A stretch of DNA of 64,000 nucleotides, from assembly GCA_029553285.1 (NCBI GenBank), contig JAKPCO010000073.1, positions 62,001-126,000 on the forward strand, written 5' to 3'. How positions within the stretch are numbered: the first letter of the stretch is position 1; each line of letters starts with the position of its first letter. The position numbers were made by a program, and so were the translations under genes. Shown here in pieces: positions 1-7,813 of the stretch. This DNA comes from Methanobacteriota archaeon. GTDB lineage: Archaea; Halobacteriota; Methanosarcinia; Methanotrichales; Methanotrichaceae. The notes under the pieces were generated by a model. It saw only the letters and a list, made by a program, of their open reading frames with translations, did not search any database and was not told the origin of the DNA.

Positions 1-346
1 CAGTGGCGATCGCATTCGAGCCTCTGACAGTGCCAGCACCGAAGACCACTGTGCCGATCTGGGCAAGGTTCAGGTTGACGGTGCCGACCATCTTCTCATT
101 CAGAGTCCTGAGCTCGAACGACCAGTTCCCCCTGAGATCTATGCTTGTGTACGCTGTTGCGCTGCCGGTGGCGCCCCCTGTCTTCGCCAGGTACTCAGCC
201 GTATGCTCCGGGCTCACTATGTTCATCCATCCGAGCCCCTCGCCCAGCGAATCATTATACCGTGTTGGTGTCGATTCGTCCCTCTGCGCGCCAGCATCCA
301 TCGCCATGAAGGCGATGATCAGAATAACAGCAAGGTAAAACCTCAT
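1..346 (-). CDS. Secreted protein of unknown function, cut by the window edge
   Basis: Only the N-terminal 115 codons are visible; the frame runs off the left edge. The start is an ATG overlapping the TGA of the upstream radical SAM gene (ATGA), with a strong GGAGG ribosome site about 6 bases before it, so the two are translationally coupled. The first 20 residues (MRFYLAVILIIAFMAMDAGA) are a clear signal peptide or lipid-free export signal. The rest is a polar, Gly/Thr/Asn-rich, beta-like sequence typical of archaeal surface proteins. No family is recognised. It is the third gene of the polyprenyl synthetase / radical SAM operon. Confidence 0.75.
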   Translation of the reverse strand, partial: MRFYLAVILIIAFMAMDAGAQRDESTPTRYNDSLGEGLGWMNIVSPEHTAEYLAKTGGATGSATAYTSIDLRGNWSFELRTLNEKMVGTVNLNLAQIGTVVFGAGTVRGSNAIAT

Positions 347-1482
347 TTCAGATCCTCCTTTTCAAAGTGAAAACTTCTGAAAACATCATCCTTCATCTGG
401 CATGAGCAGCGATGCCTGAACCAGCTGTATCTGCTCATTCTCCTCCAGATGTTTTTAAGAGAGTTATCTCTGACATTGCCGAAGCTGATCGGCATGTATG
501 CGCATGGCATGACATCGCCGGATGGATCAACATGCATCCATCGCCTTCCCGCGAAGCAGCCGAACATCTCCGGGGAGAGGAGGTACGGCAGGGCTGTCAC
601 CCTCGGCCCCTCTGGAGTCCTGTTCTTCCTCACGTGAAACTCGGCCAGGCGGTAGATATCGCTGGATGAGAGAACTTCGTCCAGATGATCCTCCCACCGT
701 CCCACTGCCACGATCTCGTACAGCGAGAGCTCATGCGCTCCGAGATCACATGCCAGAGAGTACGCATCCTCGAGCTGGTCTATGTTGTATGGCGAGACCA
801 CCATGAAGAGATCCACTAGAAGTCCGGCGCTCAGAGCGTTCTGGACCCCGGAGATTGCATCTCTGAACGCCCCTCTTCTTCCCCGGAAATGATCATGCTG
901 CTCCTCCACCGGGCTGTCTATGCTCACCCTGAGAGCGTAAAGGCCGCTCTTCTTGAGCTCCAGCGCAAGGTCCTCGCTAAGAGCGTATCCGCTGGTGAAG
1001 CAGGTCGCGATCGCCCTGTCGTCGACGCATGCAACCAGCTCAGGCAGATCCTGCCTCAGCATCGGCTCTCCGCCGTCGAAGGTGACAAGATACGTTCCGA
1101 GATCCAGGGACTCGGAGATGACCCTTTTAACAACATCCCCCTCCAGAACATCACCGCTTCTTGAGGGGGCTGAGCAGTGGATGCAGCTGTTCGGGCAGCC
1201 ACGGAAGACCGAGATCGAGAGCTGATCCGGAACCCTCCTGCGCATGAGATGTATCAGCTGAGCGGAAATCATCCTGTCAAATGCTCTGCTGGGCGCTGGC
1301 GGGATCCATGTTGAGAAGATCAGCCTGTCACCAGAGCTGATCGGCTTCTCGTTCTCGAATATCCTGTTGATCTTTTTGACGATCGGCTTAGCAATCGGGG
1401 CGAGAGGGCCGGTCGCGGTCATCCGGAGGCCGCTGTCCAGATCGACTGTTAAATTCAGAAGAGGGGATTCGGTAAGCTGCAT
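343..1482 (-). CDS. Radical SAM protein with SPASM-like C-terminal cysteines
   Basis: 379 residues. The radical SAM cluster motif CxxxCxxC is at C96, C100 and C103 (RGCPNSCIHC), followed by the usual GGEPML glycine/glutamate motif near residue 135. The C-terminal 70 residues hold further cysteines (FGC, MPCAY, RCSC), which suggests an auxiliary Fe-S cluster of the SPASM/twitch kind. Such enzymes modify peptides, or build cofactors and lipids, by radical chemistry; the substrate here is unknown. It overlaps the polyprenyl synthetase upstream by 28 bases and the secreted gene downstream by 4, so all three are one transcription unit. The pairing suggests a prenylated small molecule or membrane lipid, which is inference. 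Confidence 0.85.
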   Translation of the reverse strand: MQLTESPLLNLTVDLDSGLRMTATGPLAPIAKPIVKKINRIFENEKPISSGDRLIFSTWIPPAPSRAFDRMISAQLIHLMRRRVPDQLSISVFRGCPNSCIHCSAPSRSGDVLEGDVVKRVISESLDLGTYLVTFDGGEPMLRQDLPELVACVDDRAIATCFTSGYALSEDLALELKKSGLYALRVSIDSPVEEQHDHFRGRRGAFRDAISGVQNALSAGLLVDLFMVVSPYNIDQLEDAYSLACDLGAHELSLYEIVAVGRWEDHLDEVLSSSDIYRLAEFHVRKNRTPEGPRVTALPYLLSPEMFGCFAGRRWMHVDPSGDVMPCAYMPISFGNVRDNSLKNIWRRMSRYSWFRHRCSCQMKDDVFRSFHFEKEDLK

Positions 1483-2312
1483 CTCTTCACCATGCTCTCC
1501 AGTATCGTGAGAAGGCGCCCCTTCATCTCCGGATCGCCACCTGCGCTTCGCAGTGAGGCTCCGGCATTCTCTGTATGCTCTCTCACCGCATCAACACACA
1601 TCCTCAGGGTCTCCTCTGGCCCGGATCGCAGGCTGTGGATCCTCGGCAGGGTCATCGACTTCTTCGTGGACCTCTTCCCCTGATCGATACCGATGAGCTC
1701 TTCGAGGTCATCCACTATCTGGTAGGCAAGCCCGAGCTCGAGGCCGTACCTCTCGTACAGAATCTGGTCCTCACGATCCGCGCCTGCTATCATGCAACCG
1801 AGCCTGGCAGATGCCGCGAAAAGGGATGCAGTCTTCTTTGTTATACACTGATAGTACTCGTGCGGAGATGCTATCCTCGATAGATCTATGATCTCCCCCT
1901 CTGCCATATCCATGCACGCCTTTGAGAAGAGCCTGATTGCGGGCTCGCCGTACGAGGAGATCAGCCCTATCGACATCGATATCAGATAGTCACCACATAG
2001 CAGCGAGGCCTCCATCCCGAATCTCCTGAGCGCGCTCGGAGCTCCACGCCTCTCCACCCCGCAGTCGAGGATGTCATCATGTATCAGGGATGCTGCATGT
2101 GCGAGCTCAACAGCCAGCGCAGCATTGAGCGCATCTCTTGGATCGCATCCGAAGGCCTCTGATGAGAAGAGAAGTATCAGGGGGCGAACCCTTTTGCCAG
2201 GAGACATGAGCACGTACTCGATCACCTCGCCAACGTGCAGCCCGCGGGACTCATGCACCAGCGACCTAAGGCCGTCCTCGATGAGCCCGTGCTCTTCCCA
2301 GTTCGCAAACAT
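1455..2312 (-). CDS. Polyprenyl diphosphate synthetase (trans-isoprenyl diphosphate synthase)
   Basis: 285 residues. The first aspartate-rich motif is DDILD (D79-D83) and the second is QIVDDLEE near residue 215, as in all-trans prenyl chain elongases that condense isopentenyl diphosphate onto an allylic primer. GKRVRPL near residue 40 is the conserved substrate-binding stretch. Product chain length cannot be told from sequence alone. The start ATG has GAGG 8 bases upstream. Neighbouring radical SAM and secreted genes overlap in one operon. Possible roles are the side chain of methanophenazine, the quinone-like carrier of Methanosarcinales, or archaeal lipid; both are guesses from context. Confidence 0.9.
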   Translation of the reverse strand: MFANWEEHGLIEDGLRSLVHESRGLHVGEVIEYVLMSPGKRVRPLILLFSSEAFGCDPRDALNAALAVELAHAASLIHDDILDCGVERRGAPSALRRFGMEASLLCGDYLISMSIGLISSYGEPAIRLFSKACMDMAEGEIIDLSRIASPHEYYQCITKKTASLFAASARLGCMIAGADREDQILYERYGLELGLAYQIVDDLEELIGIDQGKRSTKKSMTLPRIHSLRSGPEETLRMCVDAVREHTENAGASLRSAGGDPEMKGRLLTILESMVKRCSLPNPLF

Positions 2313-2383
2313 CCAGGCATCCTCTGCATGGAGGATATTTAGCTTTTGCGTGATTCATCTTGAGCTCATCCAGGCTGCCGCAT

Positions 2384-2394
2384 CTATATAAAAA
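2384..2394 (-). promoter_or_regulatory. TATA box of the polyprenyl synthetase operon
   Basis: On the minus strand this reads TTTTTATATAG, about 72 bases before the polyprenyl synthetase ATG. Initiation about 25 bases downstream would give a leader of roughly 45 to 50 bases. It lies in the 200-base gap between the operon and tspO. Confidence 0.55.
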
Positions 2395-2512
2395 TCAGAG
2401 AAATGTTTGCCTCTGGCATGCCGAGCGCGATGAGGGAGAAGCTCTCGTTGATTCTGATGCGCTTACCGATGAGGCATCCCTCTCGGAAACATCTGGGATC
2501 TCCCTCGTATGT

Positions 2513-2986
2513 TCAGTTCAGCCTCCAGATCGTGTAGTTGAGGAATGCTGCAAAGCTCACCCAGAGGATGTAGGGTATAAGAAGAACGCCAGCCTTTCGG
2601 GATATCTCGAAGAATCTTTTCATGGTTGCTGTTATCGATAGCCAGAGCGCAGCTATGACCACAAGCGCGTACAGTGGCGATCGCAATCCGAAAAATGCTC
2701 CGGACCATGAGATGTTGAGAAGAAGCTGAACGCCGAAGGGTACCAGAGCACTCTTCAGGGCTCCTGACTCTGGCCTCGAGTCGAGGATCAGGAACAGCGA
2801 TATGCCCATAAGCGTATAGAGCACCACCCAGACCAAGCCTATGAACCATCCGGGTGGGGTGTAGGACGGCTTGACCAGCGTCGGATACCATGTGGTGACT
2901 GATATATCCGTGAAGTACGATCCGACGACGCCTGCGAGCTGGCAGATTGTTATGCACAGAACGAGCAAGATAATTCTATCTCTCAT
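2513..2986 (-). CDS. tspO: TspO/MBR family membrane protein
   Basis: 157 residues, five predicted membrane helices. It carries the family signatures: the W-Y-P-x-L-x-KPSYTPP segment near residue 35, VWVVLYTLMG, the QLLLNISWSGAFFG helix and the C-terminal PYILWVSFAAFLNYTIWRLN. TspO proteins bind tetrapyrroles and sterol-like ligands and modulate porphyrin or stress responses; the archaeal function is unsettled. The ATG has a perfect GGAGG three to four bases upstream. It is transcribed alone, from a TATA box near 3088. Confidence 0.93.
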   Translation of the reverse strand: MRDRIILLVLCITICQLAGVVGSYFTDISVTTWYPTLVKPSYTPPGWFIGLVWVVLYTLMGISLFLILDSRPESGALKSALVPFGVQLLLNISWSGAFFGLRSPLYALVVIAALWLSITATMKRFFEISRKAGVLLIPYILWVSFAAFLNYTIWRLN

Positions 2987-3082
2987 GAAACCTCCAATAT
3001 CTGAAATCCTTATGGGCTTGGATGGATGACGCCTATCGCCATTGCTGGAGCGTGCAAGTCGTTACACGATCTGGATGGCGCA

Positions 3083-3093
3083 CAATATAAACG
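3083..3093 (-). promoter_or_regulatory. TATA box of tspO
   Basis: The minus strand reads CGTTTATATTG about 100 bases before the tspO start. It predicts a leader of roughly 70 bases that carries the GGAGG site. The position between tspO and the convergent 3' end of the upstream operon supports separate transcription. Confidence 0.5.
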
Positions 3094-3127
3094 TCATCAA
3101 TACCCGCGCCCGGAAGAAACTCTGGAT

Positions 3128-3493
3128 TCAATCCTCCTCAAGCCTGCAGAGCTGACAGCTGTGATGCCACTTGGGCTCGACCTGTACCTTAATGGGGTTG
3201 CTCATGCTGTTCACGCCGGCTTTCATCTCTCGAATGATCCTGCGCACCTCGTCCTTGTTGCGTGATGCGATCCTTCCGACCTCTGTGCCCACAATCCCAT
3301 GATGCCCCTCAGTCCTCTCGATCCTCACCACAGAATACTCCTGGGCGTCCTCACTGTCACCGTCACCGAGATACAGGAGATCTCCGTGGTAGAATCCGTA
3401 GCACAGGGGCCATGTGTGCTCCGTGATCGCCTTCACAAGCTCATCCTCGCTCTCCAGCTCCATATATGAGAATATCCGGTCCGGGTGTTTCAT
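3128..3493 (-). CDS. Conserved hypothetical protein, 121 residues
   Basis: I chose the ATG whose ATGA overlaps the stop of the upstream gene and which has GGAGGT seven bases before it; an earlier in-frame codon at 3508 has no ribosome site. The sequence is mixed alpha/beta and soluble, begins MKHPDRIFSYMELESEDELV and ends with a short cysteine pair (HSCQLC) that could bind a metal. No family is recognised. Coupling to the upstream 255-residue protein suggests the two act together. Confidence 0.6.
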   Translation of the reverse strand: MKHPDRIFSYMELESEDELVKAITEHTWPLCYGFYHGDLLYLGDGDSEDAQEYSVVRIERTEGHHGIVGTEVGRIASRNKDEVRRIIREMKAGVNSMSNPIKVQVEPKWHHSCQLCRLEED

Positions 3494-4257
3494 CTGATGA
3501 ACCTCCATCTCGATCTGACCATCGATGCAAGCTTTGGGTTCTTGAAACCCATGTATATCTCAGGATCTGTCGTGAACCCTATGAATGGATCGACGGAGCC
3601 CTCCTCCATATTGGCCACCCATATCTGCACACCCTTCTCATCGAGAAGGCCGGCATGATCCTGGTAGAACTTCATGAACGGATCCAAGCTCTCCTCATGG
3701 GGCACAATTGCGGCCATGCTGTCGTAAAGCTCTGATGCGAGGATGCACTCCTCCACATCGAGCATGCTGATCCTGGGATAGACAAGAACCTCCAGCCGAT
3801 CCTCCCCCTTCACGAAAGACAGCCGGCCTGAACCTCTGCGGGATAGCGAGTACCCGGCCCGGCTGAGGAAATCTTCAGTCAGGCACTCCAGGTTGGAGCG
3901 AACGAGCTCTAGCAGCTCATCCCTCGATCTTTTAAATGTCTCGTACGCCCTCTGGAAGTCCGGCCGGTCGTACTTCCCGGAGAGCGGGAAGTGGAATATC
4001 CTTCCGTGGATCACTATGAAGCTGTCCAGCTTTGGAGTATCGTGAAACACCGGATGCCCGCTCATTATGCTCGAGAATATCCCGGGCGCCGGTCTCTCCC
4101 CAACCATTCTCTTTAGAATATCCATCTCAGCATCGCTCAGGCGCGCCTCGCGAACCGCCTGGTAGATCCTGTGAAGGAGCTCGCATCTCGCGATGATTCC
4201 TCTCTCTTTCAGGAGGCTGTTTACCCTCTCCCCTATAAGCCCTATCTTGTCTGTCAT
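3490..4257 (-). CDS. Conserved hypothetical protein, 255 residues
   Basis: A soluble protein with a helical N-terminal half (MTDKIGLIGERVNSLLKERG onward) and a mixed C-terminal half that contains no obvious catalytic motif. I do not recognise a family. The start ATG overlaps the TGA of a three-codon minicistron (ATGAGACCATGA) that itself has the GGAG site, an arrangement described in the findings. It is co-transcribed with the small gene downstream, with a 4-base overlap. Confidence 0.65.
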   Translation of the reverse strand: MTDKIGLIGERVNSLLKERGIIARCELLHRIYQAVREARLSDAEMDILKRMVGERPAPGIFSSIMSGHPVFHDTPKLDSFIVIHGRIFHFPLSGKYDRPDFQRAYETFKRSRDELLELVRSNLECLTEDFLSRAGYSLSRRGSGRLSFVKGEDRLEVLVYPRISMLDVEECILASELYDSMAAIVPHEESLDPFMKFYQDHAGLLDEKGVQIWVANMEEGSVDPFIGFTTDPEIYMGFKNPKLASMVRSRWRFIR

Positions 4258-4321
4258 GGTCTCATGAAGGCTCCTTTATCGATTTTACCCTAAGCTGCGC
4301 ATGTGACCTGCTGGAGAGCGG

Positions 4322-5296
4322 TTATGATGTATCTGGGATGCCACCGCGGGGCTGGATTTCCTGCATCGCAGCGAGCTCCGCCCTCAGCTCTCCCATCTTC
4401 GCCACCCTCTCGGCGAACGCATTGTGTCTGTGTATGCTCTCCTCGTTTATCTGCTTCAGCGTTACGACCGCGTCATCTGGAAGTTCGACGAAGGTTGCGA
4501 CGACCCTTTGGGCCATCTCCCTGACGCAGTCCTCCACGAACATCGGGTTCATGTGCGCTCTTGATACGACGAGAGCCTCATCAGGGCGCTTCAGCAGGCC
4601 GTAGACCTTCGAGGACATCGACTCCTCTATGATTCTTATTATGCGGTCTATGGAGACACATTTTCTGTCGCTGACCTCTATTGATATGCTTCCGCGTCCC
4701 CGCTGGTTATGCGTGGCCACCGGCACCTTCTTCAGGAAGCTCTCGATCGCATCCTCATTCAGCCCCAGGTTGAGGAGATCCCTGCGCATCTGCTCCCTCA
4801 CTATCTCCTGGGCGCAGGGGCATGCTGTTGTTCCGATGACCTCAGCGCCGACGAGCTTTTTGATGTGTGGATTGGGGCTGGTCGTGGCCCTTGCCTCCGC
4901 GAAGATGTCGACCACCTCCTGGCAGTTCACCTTCGTGGCAGGGGTCTGCCTCTTCACTATATACTCGCTCTTCATCTTCACCTCAGCCCTCGTCGCGTAC
5001 TCATGCCGCTCGAGGAGACGGAGAGCGATCTTGCCGCAGAGCTCCTCTATCTCGTAAACCGGCCTCGAGATCTCCTCCTCGAGAACCTCGTCGATGGCCT
5101 CGGTGTTCCTCGAAAGGTTCGCGCCCTTCCTGCTCGATGGCAGATCCACAAATACCTCGAAGTTCGATATGAGAACGATTGGCCTCTCGCCGCTCCTTTC
5201 GACCTTCACGAGCTTCTTCACTCCAGTCACCCCTACCCTTGTGAGGGTGATCGGGTACGCGGGGTGACAGGCCTGGACATCCGGCAATCTATCCAA
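4322..5296 (-). CDS. mptA: GTP cyclohydrolase MptA (FolE2-type), methanopterin pathway
   Basis: 324 residues. The protein matches the archaeal MptA / GTP cyclohydrolase IV family: [18 protein letters not shown] near residues 50 to 68, the metal-site CPC motif in [13 protein letters not shown] near residue 155, and the C-terminal block with H and C residues around the Fe(II) site. It opens GTP to the neopterin cyclic phosphate, the first step to tetrahydromethanopterin, the C1 carrier that Mtr (46 to 51 kb) uses. The start is TTG with GGAG four bases upstream. A small acidic gene ends 11 bases before it. Confidence 0.93.
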   Translation of the reverse strand: MDRLPDVQACHPAYPITLTRVGVTGVKKLVKVERSGERPIVLISNFEVFVDLPSSRKGANLSRNTEAIDEVLEEEISRPVYEIEELCGKIALRLLERHEYATRAEVKMKSEYIVKRQTPATKVNCQEVVDIFAEARATTSPNPHIKKLVGAEVIGTTACPCAQEIVREQMRRDLLNLGLNEDAIESFLKKVPVATHNQRGRGSISIEVSDRKCVSIDRIIRIIEESMSSKVYGLLKRPDEALVVSRAHMNPMFVEDCVREMAQRVVATFVELPDDAVVTLKQINEESIHRHNAFAERVAKMGELRAELAAMQEIQPRGGIPDTS

Positions 5297-5307
5297 CTCA
5301 CTCCACC

Positions 5308-5511
5308 TTACTCATCATCCAGGCCGAGCTCATCCATCAGCAGCAGGAGCCTGTCGACCTCCTCAAGAAGCTCATCGAGCATCTCCGAGATCCGGCAGTC
5401 TCTTTCGTTTATGCCATCAAGAATGGACTCAAGCTCGGCCCGAACACTCTCATCATAGCCTGTGAGCATCAGCTCACGAAGCTGCCTTTCGATATCGTCT
5501 GGATCATGCAT
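5308..5511 (-). CDS. Small acidic coiled-coil protein, 67 residues
   Basis: Very acidic, leucine-rich helical protein (for example [20 protein letters not shown] at the C-terminus), probably a coiled coil. I start it at the ATG ([10 protein letters not shown]) that has GAGG nine bases upstream; a GTG five codons earlier overlaps that site and is less likely. It lies 11 bases upstream of mptA on the same strand and is probably co-transcribed. No function can be assigned. Confidence 0.6.
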   Translation of the reverse strand: MHDPDDIERQLRELMLTGYDESVRAELESILDGINERDCRISEMLDELLEEVDRLLLLMDELGLDDE

Positions 5512-5601
5512 GTGGCTGTTCCTCACAGTAAAACCTGAGCCAAAGATATTTGAGCCTTTTCTGATGGGTTAAATGAGTGCTGCAAGATCGCATGCATTTG
5601 A

Positions 5602-6360
5602 TCATTCAAATCCAGAAACGAAGCTCCTGATGCAGTATCTCAGATCCTGATGGTAACCGCCCTCCAGAAGAGCGAACCTGCGCCCATCACACCTCTCCTC
5701 AGATGCGTCTCTTATCAGGGAACCGATCTTTCTGTAGTCATCCATATCGAGCATGCCGCCCCAGTCAAGGCGGTACGTGTCAAATCCAGCTGATACGCAT
5801 ATGATGTCGTACTCGTGTGATTCGAGCGCGTTCTCCACCTGCTCGATGTATCCGCTGCTATCAAGCTTCAGGTAATCAAAGTTGACGTCGATGGCGCCGA
5901 TGTTTACGACGCTCACATCCGGATCCCATCGGAATATGCTCACAGTGCCGTCGCCGAAATGCAGGTCGATGTCCAGGATCAGGGCTTTTCGGAAATGAGG
6001 CCTGATGGCCTTCACAGCTATGGCCATGTTGTTGAAGAAGCACATGCCCCATGAATGGTCAGAGGATGCATGATGCCCCGGCGGGCGGATCAGACCGAAG
6101 GCCGGCTCTCTCAGGGATATCCTCGCGGCTGCAACAGCACCACCTGCTGCAAGAGCTGCAGCCTCGTAGAGGCCTCTTATCATGAGCCGCTCGATATGCC
6201 CTGCGGTATGGACCGCTGCGATCTCCTCGCGGCTCGCTGGAGCTGGCTCGAAAAACTCGTACCCTGATAGTTCCTGAGCTGCAAGCCTGACCCTGTCAGG
6301 GCTCTCAACAGGATTTGTGGGGTACCGTTCCTCAAAGCCCCTGCTATATACAACGATCAT
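5602..6360 (-). CDS. Histone-deacetylase-family (AcuC/acetylpolyamine amidohydrolase) protein
   Basis: 252 residues, slightly short for the fold. Signatures: RPPGHHAS with catalytic histidines H96 and H97, zinc ligands in LDIDLHFGDG (D132, H134), SAGFDTY with the third ligand aspartate near residue 195, and EGGYH at the C-terminal glycine loop. These enzymes hydrolyse acetyl-lysine, acetylpolyamines or related amides with Zn(II). The substrate here is unknown. A second, longer member lies at 20.9 kb, so the cell has at least two. It stands alone between the mptA group and a secreted protein. Confidence 0.9.
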   Translation of the reverse strand: MIVVYSRGFEERYPTNPVESPDRVRLAAQELSGYEFFEPAPASREEIAAVHTAGHIERLMIRGLYEAAALAAGGAVAAARISLREPAFGLIRPPGHHASSDHSWGMCFFNNMAIAVKAIRPHFRKALILDIDLHFGDGTVSIFRWDPDVSVVNIGAIDVNFDYLKLDSSGYIEQVENALESHEYDIICVSAGFDTYRLDWGGMLDMDDYRKIGSLIRDASEERCDGRRFALLEGGYHQDLRYCIRSFVSGFE

Positions 6361-6503
6361 CTCATCTTCCGTCTATGTCAGCCGGGCATCACACTCTGAT
6401 CAGCAGGGTCAACAGAGGCACGCCGGTGAATGCCGGTTTCCGAAAGGCCGCAATGCTAATCCAGGCCACAGGCTGTCTCTCTGGAAAACATCAGGATTAT
6501 CGC

Positions 6504-7160
6504 TCAGGCGCATGGGAGCGTCAGCGGCGGATTCTCACCGACCTCTATCTCCTCACGTATGTTGACCTCGCCTATGTATAGGCCGCCCATGAGCATGTTT
6601 GTTGTCCTGTCTGTTTTGTTGACGAACCTCGCCCCTATCCTGGCAGTGCCGTGGAGATATGAGTTGATCTGGTAGAGCGAGACGTTCTCGCTCTGGTATA
6701 TGGTGGTGTCCTTGACGAGATCTTTTATGGAGGAGTAGCTCTCTGAGACCACGCTGCCGATATCGTAGTTCTTTGCGCAGAGCGCATTCTTCAGATCGCT
6801 CTCAGATGGGCCCTCTGAGTACGGATGGTACTCGAAGTAACCCCACTCGTTGAAGTACATCTCGCTCTCGTCAGATGTGTTGCTGCTCCAGAAGTCGATC
6901 GTCTGCCTTCTTGAGACAGTACCGCTTCCCCGCGTCCCGACAACCAGCTTCTGCCCCTTGAACCCGTAGTCCGTCTCGTATATCTTTGTCTCGTCCATAT
7001 AGCCGTTGACAAACAGATACGAGTGCTGGGTCAGGGTGCGGTTGCCTCCACCGGATGCGGGGCCCACACCGAGGCATATCAGGACCAGCATGAGCACTGA
7101 AACCACGACAGTGAGACGCTTAATGACAGGAACATCTTTCAGATCTCGTTGGAGTGACAT
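6504..7160 (-). CDS. Secreted or membrane-anchored surface protein, 218 residues
   Basis: The open frame extends upstream to 7523, but that part crosses a divergent promoter region and looks non-coding. The ATG at 7160 gives MSLQRDLKDVPVIKRLTVVV followed by a hydrophobic export segment and a GVGPASGGG cleavage region. The exported part is rich in Ser, Thr, Tyr and Asn and has several NxS/T sequons (for example NRT, NTS, NVS, NKT), fitting a glycosylated surface protein. The family is not recognised. It is divergent from the thioredoxin-fold gene at 7298. Confidence 0.6.
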   Translation of the reverse strand: MSLQRDLKDVPVIKRLTVVVSVLMLVLICLGVGPASGGGNRTLTQHSYLFVNGYMDETKIYETDYGFKGQKLVVGTRGSGTVSRRQTIDFWSSNTSDESEMYFNEWGYFEYHPYSEGPSESDLKNALCAKNYDIGSVVSESYSSIKDLVKDTTIYQSENVSLYQINSYLHGTARIGARFVNKTDRTTNMLMGGLYIGEVNIREEIEVGENPPLTLPCA

Positions 7161-7230
7161 GCGATCCACAGCATCTTCTCGATCTGAAGGAATAGATACT
7201 TTGCGGTCCGCTTCATATCCACATATGTTG

Positions 7231-7247
7231 AACCGAAATTGATTTAT
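7231..7247 (+). promoter_or_regulatory. BRE/TATA of the thioredoxin-CcdA pair
   Basis: The + strand reads CGAAATTGATTTATG, a fair BRE plus TATA. It predicts initiation near 7265 and a leader of about 30 bases before the ATG at 7298. Confidence 0.45.
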
Positions 7248-7297
7248 GTGGACCCACCAAAGCAGTGCTGGTGCGGAGAGACCGCACTGGGGGTCGT

Positions 7298-7813
7298 ATG
7301 TTGAAGCCATACAGCTTGATGGCGGTTCTGCTGATGCTCTCGCTCTCAGCGATGGGGGCAGAGCATTCTGTCGGCACTGGAAAGGACGACTGGTGGGCAT
7401 CATATCCTGATGATAATACAAATGCAGGCGGCTCCGTGAATCATCCAGCTTGGGTTCTGAATGCGCTGAAGGAGAGGCCGGTTCTGATCTTCGTTCATCT
7501 GAACTGCGATTACTGTGCACCACAGAAGGAGGCGGTTGATAAGGTGATGCAGGATTACTCCGGAGATGTGACGCTATTTGATCTGGCCGGAGATTCTGAT
7601 GCGCGGGCTGCTGATGCCATCGTCTATGATCCGGACGGAGGAAAGGCCCTCGTGCCGCTCACGGTGGTGGTCACCCTCGTGAATGATGATGGCGATGTGA
7701 GGGTTGGATGGCACAGCTCTGAGGACATCACCGGAGAGGACTGGATCAGATCTTACCTGGACGATGCGATCGCTCTTTACAATGAGAACAGAGGCGGCTG
7801 GGCTGGAGCTTGA
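7298..7813 (+). CDS. Exported thioredoxin-fold protein
   Basis: 171 residues from the ATG at 7298 (a GGGGGTC site precedes it; an in-frame GTG at 7265 lies at the expected transcription start). Residues 1 to 20 are a signal peptide. The redox motif CDYC is at C70 to C73 after a hydrophobic beta strand (PVLIFVHLNC), and a cis-Pro-like KALVPLTVVV follows near residue 120, as in thioredoxin folds. It likely acts outside the membrane as a thiol-disulfide protein. Its TGA overlaps the ATG of the CcdA fusion downstream, so the two make one system. Confidence 0.8.
   Translation: MLKPYSLMAVLLMLSLSAMGAEHSVGTGKDDWWASYPDDNTNAGGSVNHPAWVLNALKERPVLIFVHLNCDYCAPQKEAVDKVMQDYSGDVTLFDLAGDSDARAADAIVYDPDGGKALVPLTVVVTLVNDDGDVRVGWHSSEDITGEDWIRSYLDDAIALYNENRGGWAGA

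Noticed and set aside
4709-5458. 249-codon frame antisense to mptA
   Set aside because: It is fully opposite a well-supported gene and has low-complexity Ser/Arg tail composition.
7161-7523. N-terminal extension of the surface protein at 6504
   Set aside because: It would cover the divergent promoter and the start of the thioredoxin gene. The export signal begins right after the ATG at 7160.
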